A stretch of DNA of 64,000 nt from Macrostomum hystrix (Eukaryota > Platyhelminthes > Macrostomidae): positions 1,054,001-1,118,000 of the forward strand of contig CATNEN010000005.1 in NCBI GenBank assembly GCA_950097015.1. The letters run 5' to 3'. A program made the position numbers and the translations under genes. Under the pieces are notes generated by a model, which saw only the letters and a program-made list of their open reading frames with translations, did not search any database and was not told the origin of the DNA. Position 1 is the first letter of the stretch, and each line of letters starts with the position of its first letter. Positions 22,901-34,807 of the stretch are shown piece by piece.

Positions 22901-25900
22901 CACCAACTTACCTATTTACTATCCTACCAATCTACCAACCTACCTATCTACCAACCTACCTGTCTACCAACCTACCTAACTACCAACCTACCTGTCTACC
23001 AACCTACCTGACTACCAACCTACCTGTCTACCAACCTACCTATCTACCAACCTACCTATCTACCAACCTGCCTATCTACCAACCTACCTATCTTACCTAT
23101 CTACCAACCTACTATCTACCAACCTACCTATCTACCAACCTACCTATCTACAACCTACCTATCTACCTATCTACCAACCTACCTGTCTACCAACCTACCT
23201 ATCTACCAACCTGTCTACCAACCTACCTGTCCACCAACTTACATATCTAACAACCTGTCTATCAACGCACCTATTTACTATACTACCTATCTACCAACCT
23301 GCCTATCTACCAACCTGCCTATCTACCAACCTACCTATCTACCAACCTACCTATCTACAAAACCTACCTATCTACCAACCTACCTATCTACCAACCTACC
23401 TATCTACCAACCTACCTATCTACCAACCTACCTGTCCACCAACTTACCTATTTACTATCCTACCAATCTACCAACCTACCTATCTACCAACCTACCTGTC
23501 TACCAACCTACCTAACTACCAACCTACCTGTCTACCAACCTACCTGACTACCAACCTACCTGTCTACCAACCTACCTATCTACCAACCTACCTATCTACC
23601 AACCTGCCTATCTACCAACCTACCTATCTTACCTATCTACCAACCTACTATCTACCAACCTACCTATCTACCAACCTACCTATCTACAACCTACCTATCT
23701 ACCTATCTACCAACCTACCTGTCTACCAACCTACCTATCTACCAACCTGTCTACCAACCTACCTGTCCACCAACTTACATATCTAACAACCTGTCTATCA
23801 ACGCACCTATTTACTATACTACCTATCTACCAACCTGCCTATCTACCAACCTGCCTATCTACCAACCTACCTATCTACCAACCTACCTATCTACAAAACC
23901 TACCTATCTACCAACCTACCTATCTACCAACCTACCTATCTACCAACCTACCTATCTACCAACCTACCTATCTACCAACCTACCTATCTACCAACCTACC
24001 TATCTACCAACCTACCTATCTGCCAACCTACCTATCTACCAACCTACCTATCTACCAACCTACCTATCTACCAACCTACCTATCTACAAAACCTACCTAT
24101 CTACCAACCTACCTATCTACAACCTACCTGTCTACAAACCTAGCTATCTACCAACTTATCTACCATCCTTTTAACGGACCTACATTTCTGCACTTATCTA
24201 CGAACCTTGCCTAAATTTGTATAGCTATCTAACAATCAAATTACATAAGCTATGTATATTCGAACCAATCTTTCTCACCAAATAAGCCATCTTAATCCAC
24301 TATACTAAAAATGAATACGCTCTATTTATTTACGAAATCCCAGGATTATTATCTACGCGGTACTTTAGTGGAGGAAGAGGAGGCCGACAGTTCGCCAGAC
24401 GGTGACGATAACAAAGACAACGGCGAGGCTGACTCAGATGACGACGACATCGACGAAGAAGACGACGAGGGCGATGACGACGACGATTTCAACGGCGACA
24501 ACCACGGAGACGGCGGAGATTCCGTTGGCATTGACGACGAGAATATCGGCGTGTCCACCAGACGTCGAAAATATCGGATTCGAAGGACGCCGCCTCCGCC
24601 ACCGCCCCCGCCGCCCCCGCCTCCGCCGCCGTCTCAGCAGATGCCGCAGCATTTGCGCACGATGCCGCTGTCGCGTCTGGCGCAACAGTCGCGGGAGCAG
24701 CCGAGACTGGCAAGCCAGCAGCAGCAGCAGCGTAAACCTGCTACAGCAATTGTTAGACTAATGGGAGCCACTAACAATGCAAGCAGCAGCTCATCATCAG
24801 CCTTTGTTAGCAATGTTCACGTGCAGTACGAATCTGCGGCTAGACAGGTTTGACATATTTTTTGTGATTGTGAGATTCCAAGAAATATTCGTGTTTTGGT
24901 TTGTTAGGGTCGAGATTTTAAGACACCTGTCGTGCTCTGGTTGAGTTTCTAATAAAAAATGTGTGTTTTAAGTAAGATTATAAGAACTAATCGTATCATG
25001 TTATGATTTCGGCTTGTATTGAGTTAATTGGTTTCCAAGAAACTAGGTATTTCAGGTATAAGTCCTCTAACTGTAATATAGATTATATTATTTCAATTGA
25101 CTCAACTTTTACTCCCCTTGTAGGCGACCGCTTCGGCTCTGCTTCATCAGCACTTTCACGCCAACAGCAATCCGAACAATTCTTCAGCAGCGGCATTAGC
25201 TACTACTTCTAGTAGTCATCAAGTGAGCGTGTCCAATTCGACCAATCAGCAGTTACCAGTTTTAAGCATTCGTTTAACAACGCCACCAGTTAGTGGGACA
25301 ACGCTGAGTTCGTCAACTGTACCGCCGGCTATTGTTCTAGGCCTAACAAAGCCTTCGAGTGGCTCAACTGTATCCGGTAATCCATTACCAGCTACACTGA
25401 TCCGATCGGAGCTTACTCAAACTGTCAATTGTGTCCGAGGTCCCATACCGACTACTAGACTACAGCAGAATCCTGCTACGGCTGGTATCATTACTGCTCC
25501 TAGAGCCACAGTTCAGCAGCAGCAGCAGCAGTTATTTGTACTCAGCAGTCCCTCCGGTCATCTAGTTGCTGTCCAACAGTCGCTTGCTCCATCTGTAGGC
25601 ATTGTGAAGACTATTAATACAGCCGGCCTGTTAGCCAGTCATACAGGCCCAGCTGGTGGCGGCACTGGTGGTGTCTTCTTAGTTGCTGCTCCAGCATCGG
25701 CTAACTCAGCTTCGTCATCTAGTCCGACAGCTGTCAATCAGACGAGTGTGCTACGTTTAACTCAACAGCAACAACCCGCTGCACTGATTTCTTCGGCTGT
25801 TAATTCTCCTATTGTTATCCAGCAGCAGCAGTCAGCTAGAAAGAATGTGACCCTGTACAATGTTGGCGGCATTCTGTTTACACCTGATTGTCGACCGGTT

Positions 25901-26050
25901 ATTGTAGAAAATCAGACAATGCGATTTCTGCCAACCGACGGTATCGATCCTAAACTCATGTCGGCGGCTAAGCAAGTTATTACCGAGGCTGTCAAATCTC
26001 AGCAGCAGCAGCAGCAGCAGCAGTTGCAATCAGTTGTTGGCTTGCGATAG
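13940..26050 (+). CDS. Bromodomain protein, BRD10 (KIAA2026)-like, 9 exons, 5' end missing
   Basis: Exons 13940-14192, 14261-14429, 15207-15750, 17804-18253, 20594-21514, 22192-22353, 22445-22612, 24344-24847 and 25124-26050 (TAG) join in phase to 1365 residues; at least one 5' exon is missing. Exons 1-2 encode a bromodomain-like bundle: LQAAYRILQDFLGSSL, then VAYVFINPVD, YYERIKEPM, and FVCDFRLMLFNCYVYNGVDS with the Asn/Tyr of the acetyl-lysine pocket, then KMETMFEQKIGLLSRDLRER. This resembles vertebrate BRD10 (KIAA2026), recalled from the family, more than BET proteins. Exons 3-5 add helical segments (a possible DDT/WHIM-like region) and a low-complexity Lys/Ser/Pro and acidic tail. Later exons hold a poly-Ala run, an acidic block, a poly-Pro run and Gln/Ser/Thr-rich sequence. 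A nuclear chromatin role is inferred. Five introns carry or consist of repeats. Confidence 0.75.
14499..15062. repeat. Minisatellite, about 35-bp unit, in BRD10-like intron
   Basis: About 15 imperfect copies with the core ggtcaaagattggtcaggaa. It starts about 70 bp after the donor at 14430 and fills most of the intron to the acceptor before 15207. Confidence 0.92.
15835..17735. repeat. Minisatellite, 29-bp unit, about 65 copies, in BRD10-like intron
   Basis: Units share the core atcccagatcctcagtttat followed by catttaaat or cattcaaat. It spans almost the whole intron 15751-17803. Every unit carries gatcctcag, a 3'-splice-site-like string on the sense strand. Confidence 0.95.
18297..20545. 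repeat. Minisatellite, 23-bp unit, about 97 copies, in BRD10-like intron
   Basis: Units share the core gattttgtacattctgggct with ggcttca/ggcttta/gagcttca variants. It fills intron 18254-20593. Several open frames of 80-130 codons here, and the long extension of the exon ending at 18253, are array by-products. Each unit has ggcttcag, again acceptor-like. Confidence 0.95.
21585..21845 (+). mobile_element. tRNA-derived SINE, in BRD10-like intron
   Basis: An A-box-like tagctcaatggt (21605-21616) and B-box-like agttcgaatct (21630-21640) start the element. A second B-box-like string (ggtattcgattccc) follows at about 21690. The body (about 21721-21800) contains tttagcaagacacttaac, gcattgcttcagttcaccca and gctgttgaatgggtacc, a core also present at 45970-46045 in another intron. 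The tRNA head and the shared core support a SINE family. Confidence 0.65.
22750..24170. repeat. Minisatellite, 16-bp unit, with a 536-bp higher-order duplication
   Basis: Built of ctaccaacctacctat and close variants, filling intron 22613-24343. The stretch from 22896 recurs from 23432, offset 536 bp, including the rare variants tccaccaacttac, catatctaacaacc and acgcacctatttac. This shows a large recent duplication within the array. Confidence 0.93.
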
Positions 26051-26054
26051 CTTC

Positions 26055-26096
26055 ACAATTATATGAATCGACAAAATAAACTATTCATATAATTGT
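26055..26096 (+). terminator. Poly(A) signal of the BRD10-like gene inside a hairpin loop
   Basis: AATAAA at 26075-26080, 25 bp after the stop. It lies in the 14-nt loop between perfect 13-bp inverted repeats 26056-26068 (caattatatgaat) and 26083-26095. This would present the signal in an exposed loop in the transcript. Confidence 0.75.
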
Positions 26097-26789
26097 TTTC
26101 TTTCCAAAAACACTGACCAGTTTAAAATCCTCTTTATACCCGTTGTTATGAAACGCTATCATTGTATAATTAGTTTATTTTTTTGACAGTTTAATTTTTC
26201 TTACTCTTTTTCTTACCTTTGTTCGTGCATGTTTAAGATCTCGAAAAATATGTTTAGAAACTGCGGCAATTTTGCATTTGTTTGTTTAAACTAATTAAAT
26301 CTGAATTTTATCTTTTTTGTTTCTCTAAAATACTACTGACGATATGGTGTCAGTAGTAGTATTTTATCGCTACTTTAATTTATGAATAAATAATGGCTGT
26401 CCATCGCACTCTGTGCACCCTTGTCATCTTTTCTTAACTAATTAATAACTAAGCAATTGCTTCTAGTAACAAAACCAAGAAAAATTTTTTTTTCTCTAAT
26501 GGAAAAGTAATGACAAACAAATAAAAACAAATTTACGAATGCATATTAGTGTTGTAAAATAAAAAATAAAAAATCCCATTCATTCGTCATTTAGTTATTA
26601 ATTCTTAATACGCTTCTTACTTATCTGCTGATTCAATGCAGTGCATGTTACTGTTTGTAAATGATGTGGTAATTTTTTTATTTCATAACTATATTATATT
26701 GAAGCATTGTAGTACTGCAGCTAAAAATACATTGTTTCATATTTGTGCGAATCGCTGCTTTCTTGTTTTGAGATAATAGTTTATGGTTT
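26097..26789. other. Intergenic AT-rich sequence, BRD10-like to NUBP1
   Basis: Non-coding. Contains a second small hairpin at about 26326-26366 (taaaatactactgac and its near complement). No other feature. Confidence 0.5.
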
Positions 26790-27035
26790 AACAGGTAGCA
26801 ACGGTAGATTTATCCCCTTCTCACTGCCTAGCAACCAGGTAGCAACAATAGATTTGTACCTTTTCTCACTGCCTAGCAACGACTTAGCAACGATACAGTT
26901 TCACTTTTCTCAACGCGTAGCTACCACGTAGCAACGATGGATCTTCCCTTTTCTCACAGCCCAGCAACCGGGTAGCAAAGATGGAATTTTCCCTTTTACC
27001 ACTGCCTAGCAACCAGGTAGCAACGATAGATTTGT
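26790..27035. repeat. 45-bp repeat, about 6 copies, in the NUBP1 upstream region
   Basis: Units contain cctagcaaccaggtagcaac followed by a pyrimidine-rich half (cccttttctcactg). The tandem tagcaac half-sites resemble one arm of an RFX X-box. This is the one array that lies immediately upstream of a start codon. Confidence 0.8.
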
Positions 27036-27122
27036 CAATTGCAACAATCAATCAAAAAGCTATTTAACTACTGCTTAGCAATTTATTTATTTTTCAGCCA
27101 AAGAGCTCGCAATACTAAACCA

Positions 27123-28518
27123 ATGTCCGACGAAGTCCTACCCGCTGATCACAAGCCGGACAATGCCCCGGCACATTGTCCAGGCGTCGGCAGCGATTCT
27201 GCAGGTCGCGCCGCGCCGTGCGCCGGCTGTCCGAATCGCGGCGTCTGCAGCAGCGGGGCCGGTCGTCAAGCCGGCCCGGATCCAGATCTCGAACGAATCC
27301 GCGATCGTCTAGCCGGGGTCCGGCGAAAGATTCTTGTGCTATCCGGCAAAGGCGGGGTTGGCAAGTCCACTGTTACTGTCTGCCTGGCCCGTGCCTTGTC
27401 ATCGGCGATGTCAACAGATGGCACAGCTGCAGGCGATGAGAAACCAATGCAGGAACAATTGCAGGTATAAAGGACTTTTAACTCACCCCTTTCAGCCCTC
27501 TCTTCCGCCCTTCTAGTCCGATCCGCCCCTCTCTTCCGCCCTTCTAGTCCGATCCGCCCCTCTCTTCCGCCCCTCTAGTCCGATCCGCCCCTCTCTTCCG
27601 CCCCTCTCTTCCGCCCTTCTCGTCTAATCCGCTCTCTTCCTCTCTTTCGCACTATTAGTCTGATCCGCCGTATTCCTCTCTTCCGCTGTCTTCCTCTTTT
27701 CCGCCCTTCTAGTCTCATCCGCCCGTATCTTCCGCCCCTCTATCCGCCCTTTAAGACTGATCCGCCCCTCTCTTCCACTATTCTAGTCTGATCCGCCCCT
27801 GTCTTCCACCCTCTGATCCGCTCCTCTCCGATCTGTTCCTCAGGTCGGCCTACTCGACGTTGACATCTGCGGCCCGTCGGTGCCAACAATGCTCGGCCTC
27901 CTGGGCGAGACCGTCCACCAAAGCGCCGTCGGTTGGTCACCAATCTACGCCGAAGATTCCCTCGCCGTAATGTCCATAGCCTTCCTGTTGTCGTCGCCGG
28001 ACGAAGCGGTGGTTTGGCGAGGCCCGCGTAAGAACGGCCTTATTAAACAGTTTCTTCGCGATGTCGACTGGGGCTCTCTTGACTATCTGGTCATCGACAC
28101 ACCGCCTGGTACAAGCGACGAGCACCTGTCCATTGTTCAGCTATTGAAATCGGCCGGCATTGACGGCGCCATCATTGTCACCACGCCGCAGGAGGTGTCA
28201 CTAATGGACGCCAGAAAGGAGATTAATTTCTGCCGACGCCTTGGCGTCAACATACTCGGCGTTGTGGAGAACATGTCGGGATTCGTGTGCCCGAACTGTA
28301 CACGCAGGTCGGATATTTTCCCAGCCACTACGGGCGGCGCTGCAGCCATGTGCGAAGAATTCGGTCTGCCATTGTTGGCTAAACTCCCGATTGAGCCAGC
28401 TCTAGCTAGGGCGCTGGATAATGGACAATCGCCTGCCGAGGCTATGAAAGATGACGACAGCGAAACTTTGGTTGCTATGCGTTCCCTGGCTCAAATGGTG
28501 CGGCAGATTCTGCCGTGA
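27123..28518 (+). CDS. NUBP1: Cytosolic Fe-S cluster assembly factor NUBP1
   Basis: Exons 27123-27464 and 27844-28518 (TGA) join in phase 0 to 338 residues; human NUBP1 is about 320. The N-terminus has Cys at 19, 33, 36 and 42, the C-x13-C-x2-C-x5-C cluster site of NUBP1 (Nbp35). The Walker A-type loop GKGGVGKST is at 75-83. Exon 2 gives [44 protein letters not shown] and the CxxC in SGFVCPNC that forms the bridging cluster in the dimer. NUBP1 with NUBP2 is the scaffold of the cytosolic Fe-S assembly pathway. The start is the first ATG after a possible 3' splice site at 27097 (ttttcag), which may join a 5' UTR exon or a spliced leader. The residues linking the two exons are longer and less conserved than usual. 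Confidence 0.95.
27480..27840. repeat. Minisatellite, about 30-bp pyrimidine-rich unit, in NUBP1 intron
   Basis: Copies with the core ctagtccgatccgcccctct, more degenerate to the right. It occupies the whole 379-bp intron, from 15 bp after the donor to the acceptor. Confidence 0.88.
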
Positions 28519-28613
28519 TTCCTTTGGCTTATTTAAATAACTGAGTTTCATCATTCGTCATGACTGATTACACTATAGGCTACGCGTTAGCCGCTGTTAG
28601 ATTACCCTTTCTC

Positions 28614-29478
28614 ATCCGCCATTCTATCCATTCTCCTCCGCCCCTTTCTACCCATTCTCCTCCGCCCCTTTCTACCCATTCTCCTCCGCCCCTTTCTACC
28701 CATTCTCCTCCGCCCCTTTCTACCCATTCTCCTCCGCCCCTTTCTACCCATTCTCCTCCGCCCCTTTCTACCCATTCTCCTCCGCCCCTTTCTACCCATT
28801 CTCCTCCGCCCCTTTCTACCCATTCTCCTCCGCCCCTTTCTACCCATTCTCCTCCGCCCCTTTCTACCCATTCTCCTCCGCCCCTTTCTACCCATTCTCC
28901 TCCGCCCCTTTCTACCCATTCTCCTCCGCCCCTTTCTACCCATTCTCCTCCGCCCCTTTCTACCCATTCTCCTCCGCCCCTTTCTACCCATTCTCCTCCG
29001 CCCCTTTCTACCCATTCTCCTCCGCCCCTTTCTACCCATTCTCCTCCGCCCCTTTCTACCCATTCTCCTCCGCCCCTTTCTACCCATTCTCCTCCGCCCC
29101 TTTCTACCCATTCTCCTCCGCCCCTTTCTACCCATTCTCCTCCGCCCCTTTCTACCCATTCTCATCCGCCCCTTTCTACCCATTCTCATCCGCCCCTTTC
29201 TACCCATTCTCCTCCGCCCCTTTCTACCCATTCTCCTCCGCCCCTTTCTACCCATTCTCCTCCGCCCCTTTCTACCCATTCTCCTCCGCCCCTTTCTACC
29301 CATTCTCATCCGCCCCTTTCTACCCATTCTCCTCCGCCCCTTTCTACCCATTCTCATCCGCCCCTTTCTACCCATTCTCCTCCGCCCCTTTCTACCCATT
29401 CTCCTCCGCCCCTTTCTACCCATTCTCCTCCGCCCCTTTCTACCCATTCTCATCCGCCCCTTTCTACCCATTCTCATC
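28614..29478. repeat. Minisatellite, 24-bp unit, 36 copies, highly uniform
   Basis: Unit with the core cctccgcccctttctaccca; only a few cct/cat changes occur across about 860 bp. It lies between the NUBP1 stop and the first visible SFMBT exon, probably in the first SFMBT intron. A 24-bp unit without stops gives long open frames on both strands that are not genes. Confidence 0.95.
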
Positions 29479-29871
29479 TACCTATTTTCATTTTTCTGTC
29501 TTCTACCATTCTATTCTCCGTAACATTTACAATCGTAATCATGTGCTTTGTCAGATCAAGGCAACATTTTAATATTCGAATGCACTAAATATTCAGTTGA
29601 TGATTTGTGAGAAAATTGATTGTTATCTTTGGGTACATCTTTTGCTGATCACTTATTTTAGTATTAGAAATATACCATTGTGTATAAGTGCAATTATCTT
29701 TTTGACCGAACGAATTTTGAGTTATTTTGGATTTATTTTAAAATTAAATAAAAGTCGACTTATTACAAAAACTTTTTCTAAACATATCGGTTATGTATCT
29801 AAAAACGTCTAACTGTCTACTGACTAAACAATCCCTAATAAGTAGTATAATCATCGCCTTATCTGTTGCAG
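29479..29871. other. Remainder of presumed SFMBT 5' intron
   Basis: AT-rich sequence ending in a good acceptor (ttatctgttgcag) just before 29872. No exon recognised. Confidence 0.5.
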
Positions 29872-32800
29872 AACTCGTCGGAATTAATATCAACGGCTTC
29901 AGCAGCCGCCGTCGCTACGGACGACGATCAAAGCGGCTACCGACAATTCACCTGGGACGATTATCTGCAGAGCACTGGAGCGATCGCTGCAGACTCCGAC
30001 GCATTCCATCATGTTGAGGCTGCTCACGCTAGCCTATGCCGGCCTGGCATGCTGTTTGCGTTGCCATGGCAACGGGACGCCTATTGGCCAGTTCGCATAG
30101 CAACCGTTAGCGGACCATTGCTAGGCCTACAATTTGTTGGCTCCAGTGTTGCTAGGCAGCCAGTTTGGTACAGTATAGCCAGTCGGACGGGCAAATCCCT
30201 TGCCTGGTGCCGCGAAAATCCTCACCTGGTCAGACCGCCGCCTGATCTTGTGTCAGGAGTAGGCGAGGATCTGGCTAGCGAACCCAGCGCCGATGATTCC
30301 GCGGTGTTGAAGAGTCTATTATTAGACAGAGGCGAAGGCGAAGGCGAGGATGCGCCAGCCGAGATGCTTGAGGGCGACGCTTTGCAACCGGCTGAACGAA
30401 TCAAAGAGGGCGGCCTGCTGGAATGTAGCGCTCCGCTCATGCCATACGCGCTGTGGTTTGTTCAGGTTGGAGTTCATTTGCTCACTGGTTTGCACTGCCA
30501 ATTGGTGTACGACATTTGAACAATGTTTTCTCGAGTTTTTCTGAAAATTTTCCACATTTTCCCGTTTTGTTCCACAATAGATTAGATCCTAACCTCTTAA
30601 AATATATTCTCAAATTTATTAGGAATTACTACGATGACAAAAATATCCCAAAATTAGTCGATTTTTTTGTTCAGATATGGCCCCAAACTTGTTAGATATG
30701 GCCTCCCTAAAGTGTCACGTAAATTCATGTAAAAATCACTAACAGGTGCTGAAATTTGTAGATAAAAATATCGATATAATGTCAAATAAGTGTAGGCATA
30801 TTTTCTGAGGTTAATATCCAATAAATGTAGGGATATTTTCAAAGGTTTATTTCTAATACATTTCTGCCTTTTGTGAAAGGCAACTTAATATCTGGGATTT
30901 CTTAATATAGCTCGTATTATTCGTTCGTTTCTTTAAAATGATTTTTTTTTAATTATTTGATTTCTCAAAATGAAAACTTGCGGTTGTTAAACATGCTGTC
31001 GATTCGGTGTTCCATCAATCAGGTCATCAGCAACCGGGGCGGCAGACTGCAGCTTCGCTGGATGGACGATTGTTGTCAACAGATTCGGCCAGGCGGTGAA
31101 GCATTTCACCTGTTCTTCACTAGTCACCGCCTGCATGCATTGGGATTTGGGCTAGACAACAACAGCGATACTGAGCAGCAGCAGCAGCAGCAGCATCAGT
31201 CTTCCCTCGCCTATTTTTATTCGCCTAGTTTTAGCGAGCATAATCGCGTCCCATTCGACAAAGCTTCCAGCCTACTGTCGTCATGGCAACCGGCGTTAGC
31301 CGGCAAATTCCTACGTCCTCACAAGCTCCCACCGCAGCACAGATTTCGAGTGGGTCATCGCGTCGAAGCTGTCCATCCTGGGCACCGGAGGACTGTACAA
31401 CCGGCCACTGTTGTCAAAGTTATTGATCGTTATTTCTTTATCATCGAATTGGATGATTTGAGAACGCCAAATGAGCGAATCAGCGTTCAAAGATTGTGCA
31501 CGGCTGACACCTGCGAGATTATGGCGGCCAACACTTGCGCTTCAAGGTCGTTGCCACTGACGCCACCGCCTGGTAAGCTCCCATTGTCAATTTTAACTAG
31601 CTGTTTTGCTCAGTAGCTTAAATTATTGTTAAAATACGGATACAAATATATAAATATAGGCTAGAAAGGTATAGTGATTAGTCGAGATAGTGACTATAAA
31701 CTAGGGTACTCATTATAAATAAGAATGGGGTAACTATAGATAAGAAATGGGTAATTATAGATAAGAATGGGGTAATTATAGATAAGAATAGTGTAATTAT
31801 AGATGAGAATGGGTAATTATAGATAAGAATAGTGTAATTATAGATGAGAATGGGTAATTATAGATAAGAATAGTGTAATTATAGATGAGAATGGGGTAAT
31901 TATAGATAAGAATGGATGTTTATTATCCTACATGGAAGAAAAGAGTTGTTGTTCTTGAAAAGAATTCAAAGCTACATCCTAACCAATCTTTGCCAGGTCA
32001 CAGCGGCCATTTTACCTGGGCAGGCTACCTATCCAATCTCCCAGCCTCATCAACTGACGGCCAACCAGCCCAGGCGCCCCCAGATTCTTATTTTCAACTG
32101 CCCGACGAAGAATTCGACTTTTGTCTGGGAGAAAAATTGGAAATTGTTAGCCAGGAAGATCCGGCGGACACTCTGGTACCAGCCACCATCACCAGGTTTA
32201 TTGGCAGGCTAATGCAGCTGCATTTGAATCACATGAATCCCTTGGCGCCTCCGATTCTGATCGACATGGGATCAACTAGCTTATTTCACGTTGGCTGGGC
32301 CGAACTGAATGGTCACAAACTGTCGGTGCCATTCTGTTATCAGCAGGTGACTAATTACTTCATTGTTCATTGCATTCTCACATTCTTTATTGGTCATTAC
32401 CTATTCCGATTCTTCATTGGTCATTACCCAATCAGATTCTTCATTGGTCATTACCCAATCAGATTTTTCATTGGTCATTACCCAATCCGATTCTTCATTG
32501 GTCATTACCCAATCAGATTATTCATTGGTCATTACCCAATCCGATTCTTCATTGGTCATTACCCAATCAGATTATTCATTGGTCATTACCCAATCAGATT
32601 ATTCATTGGTCATTACCCAATCAGATTATTCATTGGTCATTACCCAATCAGATTATTCATTGGTCATTACCCAATCAGATTATTCATTGGTCATTTCCCA
32701 ATCAGATTATTCATTGGTCATTACCCAATCAGATTATTCATTGGTCATTACCCAATCCGATTCTTCATTGGTCATTAACCTTATCACATTCTTAATTGGT

Positions 32801-34067
32801 CATTACCCAATCAGATTCTTCATTAGTCATTAACCTTATCACATTCTTAATTGGTCATTACCCTATCTGATTCTTGATTGGTCAATACCCTCTCATATGC
32901 TACTTTTTAGTTCAGAATAAACTACTAAACAAATGAGTAGTATATGCAGCAATGAAAATGCTTTCTCTCTCTCCGGCCCAATCGCAGGCCGCCCACCACA
33001 AGCGGTTGCTAACCAATGTGCATCCGCCAAGCTGGTGCAGCAAAATCTACGTCAACAATCGCTGCCATGTTGGCCCAAGCATATCCAAGAGTTCAGCTGA
33101 CGGCCTACCGAAATCGTTGGGTCCTGGCGACGTCTGCGTCCTCCTAGAAGACCTGATTGGCCGAATAGTGCAAGCAGCGTACAATCCAACCAAAGTTTTA
33201 AAAGACATCGAGCGCGACCCCGAAGAGCCGAGAGAGTCGCTCACTCAGCGACAAATGAAAGCCAAATTCAAGGGCAAATCTTATTCGTCTGTAGTGCAGC
33301 TGTGCAATAACAGCATGTTCTTGGACGAATACTTGAAGCAGTTCTGCATCCGTCTAAAGGCGTGTCCATATTTCGTTAGCGTTTTTCGGCTCAGAAATTC
33401 CTGTCCGCAGACATGTCCGGCTAGGCTAAAAAAACTGCTCACGATTGAACGCTTGCCTAGGAAGAGTCGGCCGCCTCGACTATTGAGACCGAATGCTTCC
33501 ATGGGAGATTTGCCCCAGCTGGAGCAGCAGCAGCAGCATCAGCCTCAGCCGCTAGGCGAAGACGACAGTCTTCAAGGTGTGGGCGACGATGACGACACGG
33601 CTAGCAATCATTCGTCGGCTAACGGCGGAGGCCTTCGAGTCCCGGGTTCCCAGGCTCGAGTCCAGACCCGAGGCGTTCGTTTGCCCAGCTATGCCCTGCT
33701 GGATAAGCGCAGTAAAAGATTGCGCAATGAGCAGCAGCAGCAGCAGCAGTCTTCGGGCGCCCCTTCGTCATCTTACGCTTCTAGCGGTCCGTCGGGCAAG
33801 AAGGCCAAGTCGGCTCCGCCGCTGATCTCAAATCCGTTGCACTGGTCTGTTGAAGAATTACTGTTCTATCTGAAATCTAACACCGACATTTCTGACGACG
33901 TCTGCGAGCTCTTGGTCTCCGAGAAAGTCGACGGTCAGGCTTTTCTGCTCCTAACTCTGCCCACTGTGGAGACTGGACTAGGCTTGCCTTTGAACTCCGC
34001 CGCTCAGCTGTGCCACTGCGTCTGGCAGCTGAAGAAAGCCTTCTTCCAGCAGTTTGCTGGCAATTAA
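29872..34067 (+). CDS. SFMBT-like Polycomb protein (four MBT repeats, SLED, SAM), 4 exons, 5' end missing
   Basis: Exons 29872-30465, 31023-31572, 31997-32346 and 32988-34067 (TAA) join in phase to 857 residues; human SFMBT1 is about 866. MBT 1 begins at [12 protein letters not shown] and contains [22 protein letters not shown] 2 crosses the first junction ([18 protein letters not shown]). MBT 3 is in exon 2 ([14 protein letters not shown]) with a Gln run before it. MBT 4 starts at [11 protein letters not shown]. The SLED domain follows ([14 protein letters not shown] to [10 protein letters not shown]), then Ser/Gln-rich linkers and a C-terminal SAM domain ([12 protein letters not shown] to [12 protein letters not shown]). 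In Drosophila and vertebrates, SFMBT binds methylated histone tails and joins Pho/YY1 in the PhoRC complex. The start codon is not resolved; a weak 12-codon candidate exon is discussed in the findings. Confidence 0.9.
31690..31912. repeat. Short minisatellite, about 19-21 bp unit, in SFMBT intron
   Basis: About 11 copies with the core gggtaattatagataagaat, between exons 2 and 3. Confidence 0.85.
32365..32890. repeat. Minisatellite, 27-bp unit, about 19 copies, in SFMBT intron
   Basis: Core cattggtcattacccaatca, starting about 20 bp after the donor at 32347. The unit carries ATTGGT and its complement-like ACCCAAT, and a cccaatcag acceptor-like string. Confidence 0.93.
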
Positions 34068-34197
34068 TCTGCAGCTCTTGCCTGAAATTCTGCTTTTGCG
34101 AACTAGCTGGAAACAAATTAATATTCAACTGCATTTGCTACCGCGATTTCCAAGGTTGCTGATTCGTTGTTTCAAATTTCAGCTCAAATACTGCCTG

Positions 34198-34807
<610 letters not shown>

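Noticed and set aside
28602-29588. Open frames of 291 and 342 codons on both strands
   Set aside because: The 24-bp unit is divisible by three and stop-free, so both strands stay open. The sequence is a pure satellite.
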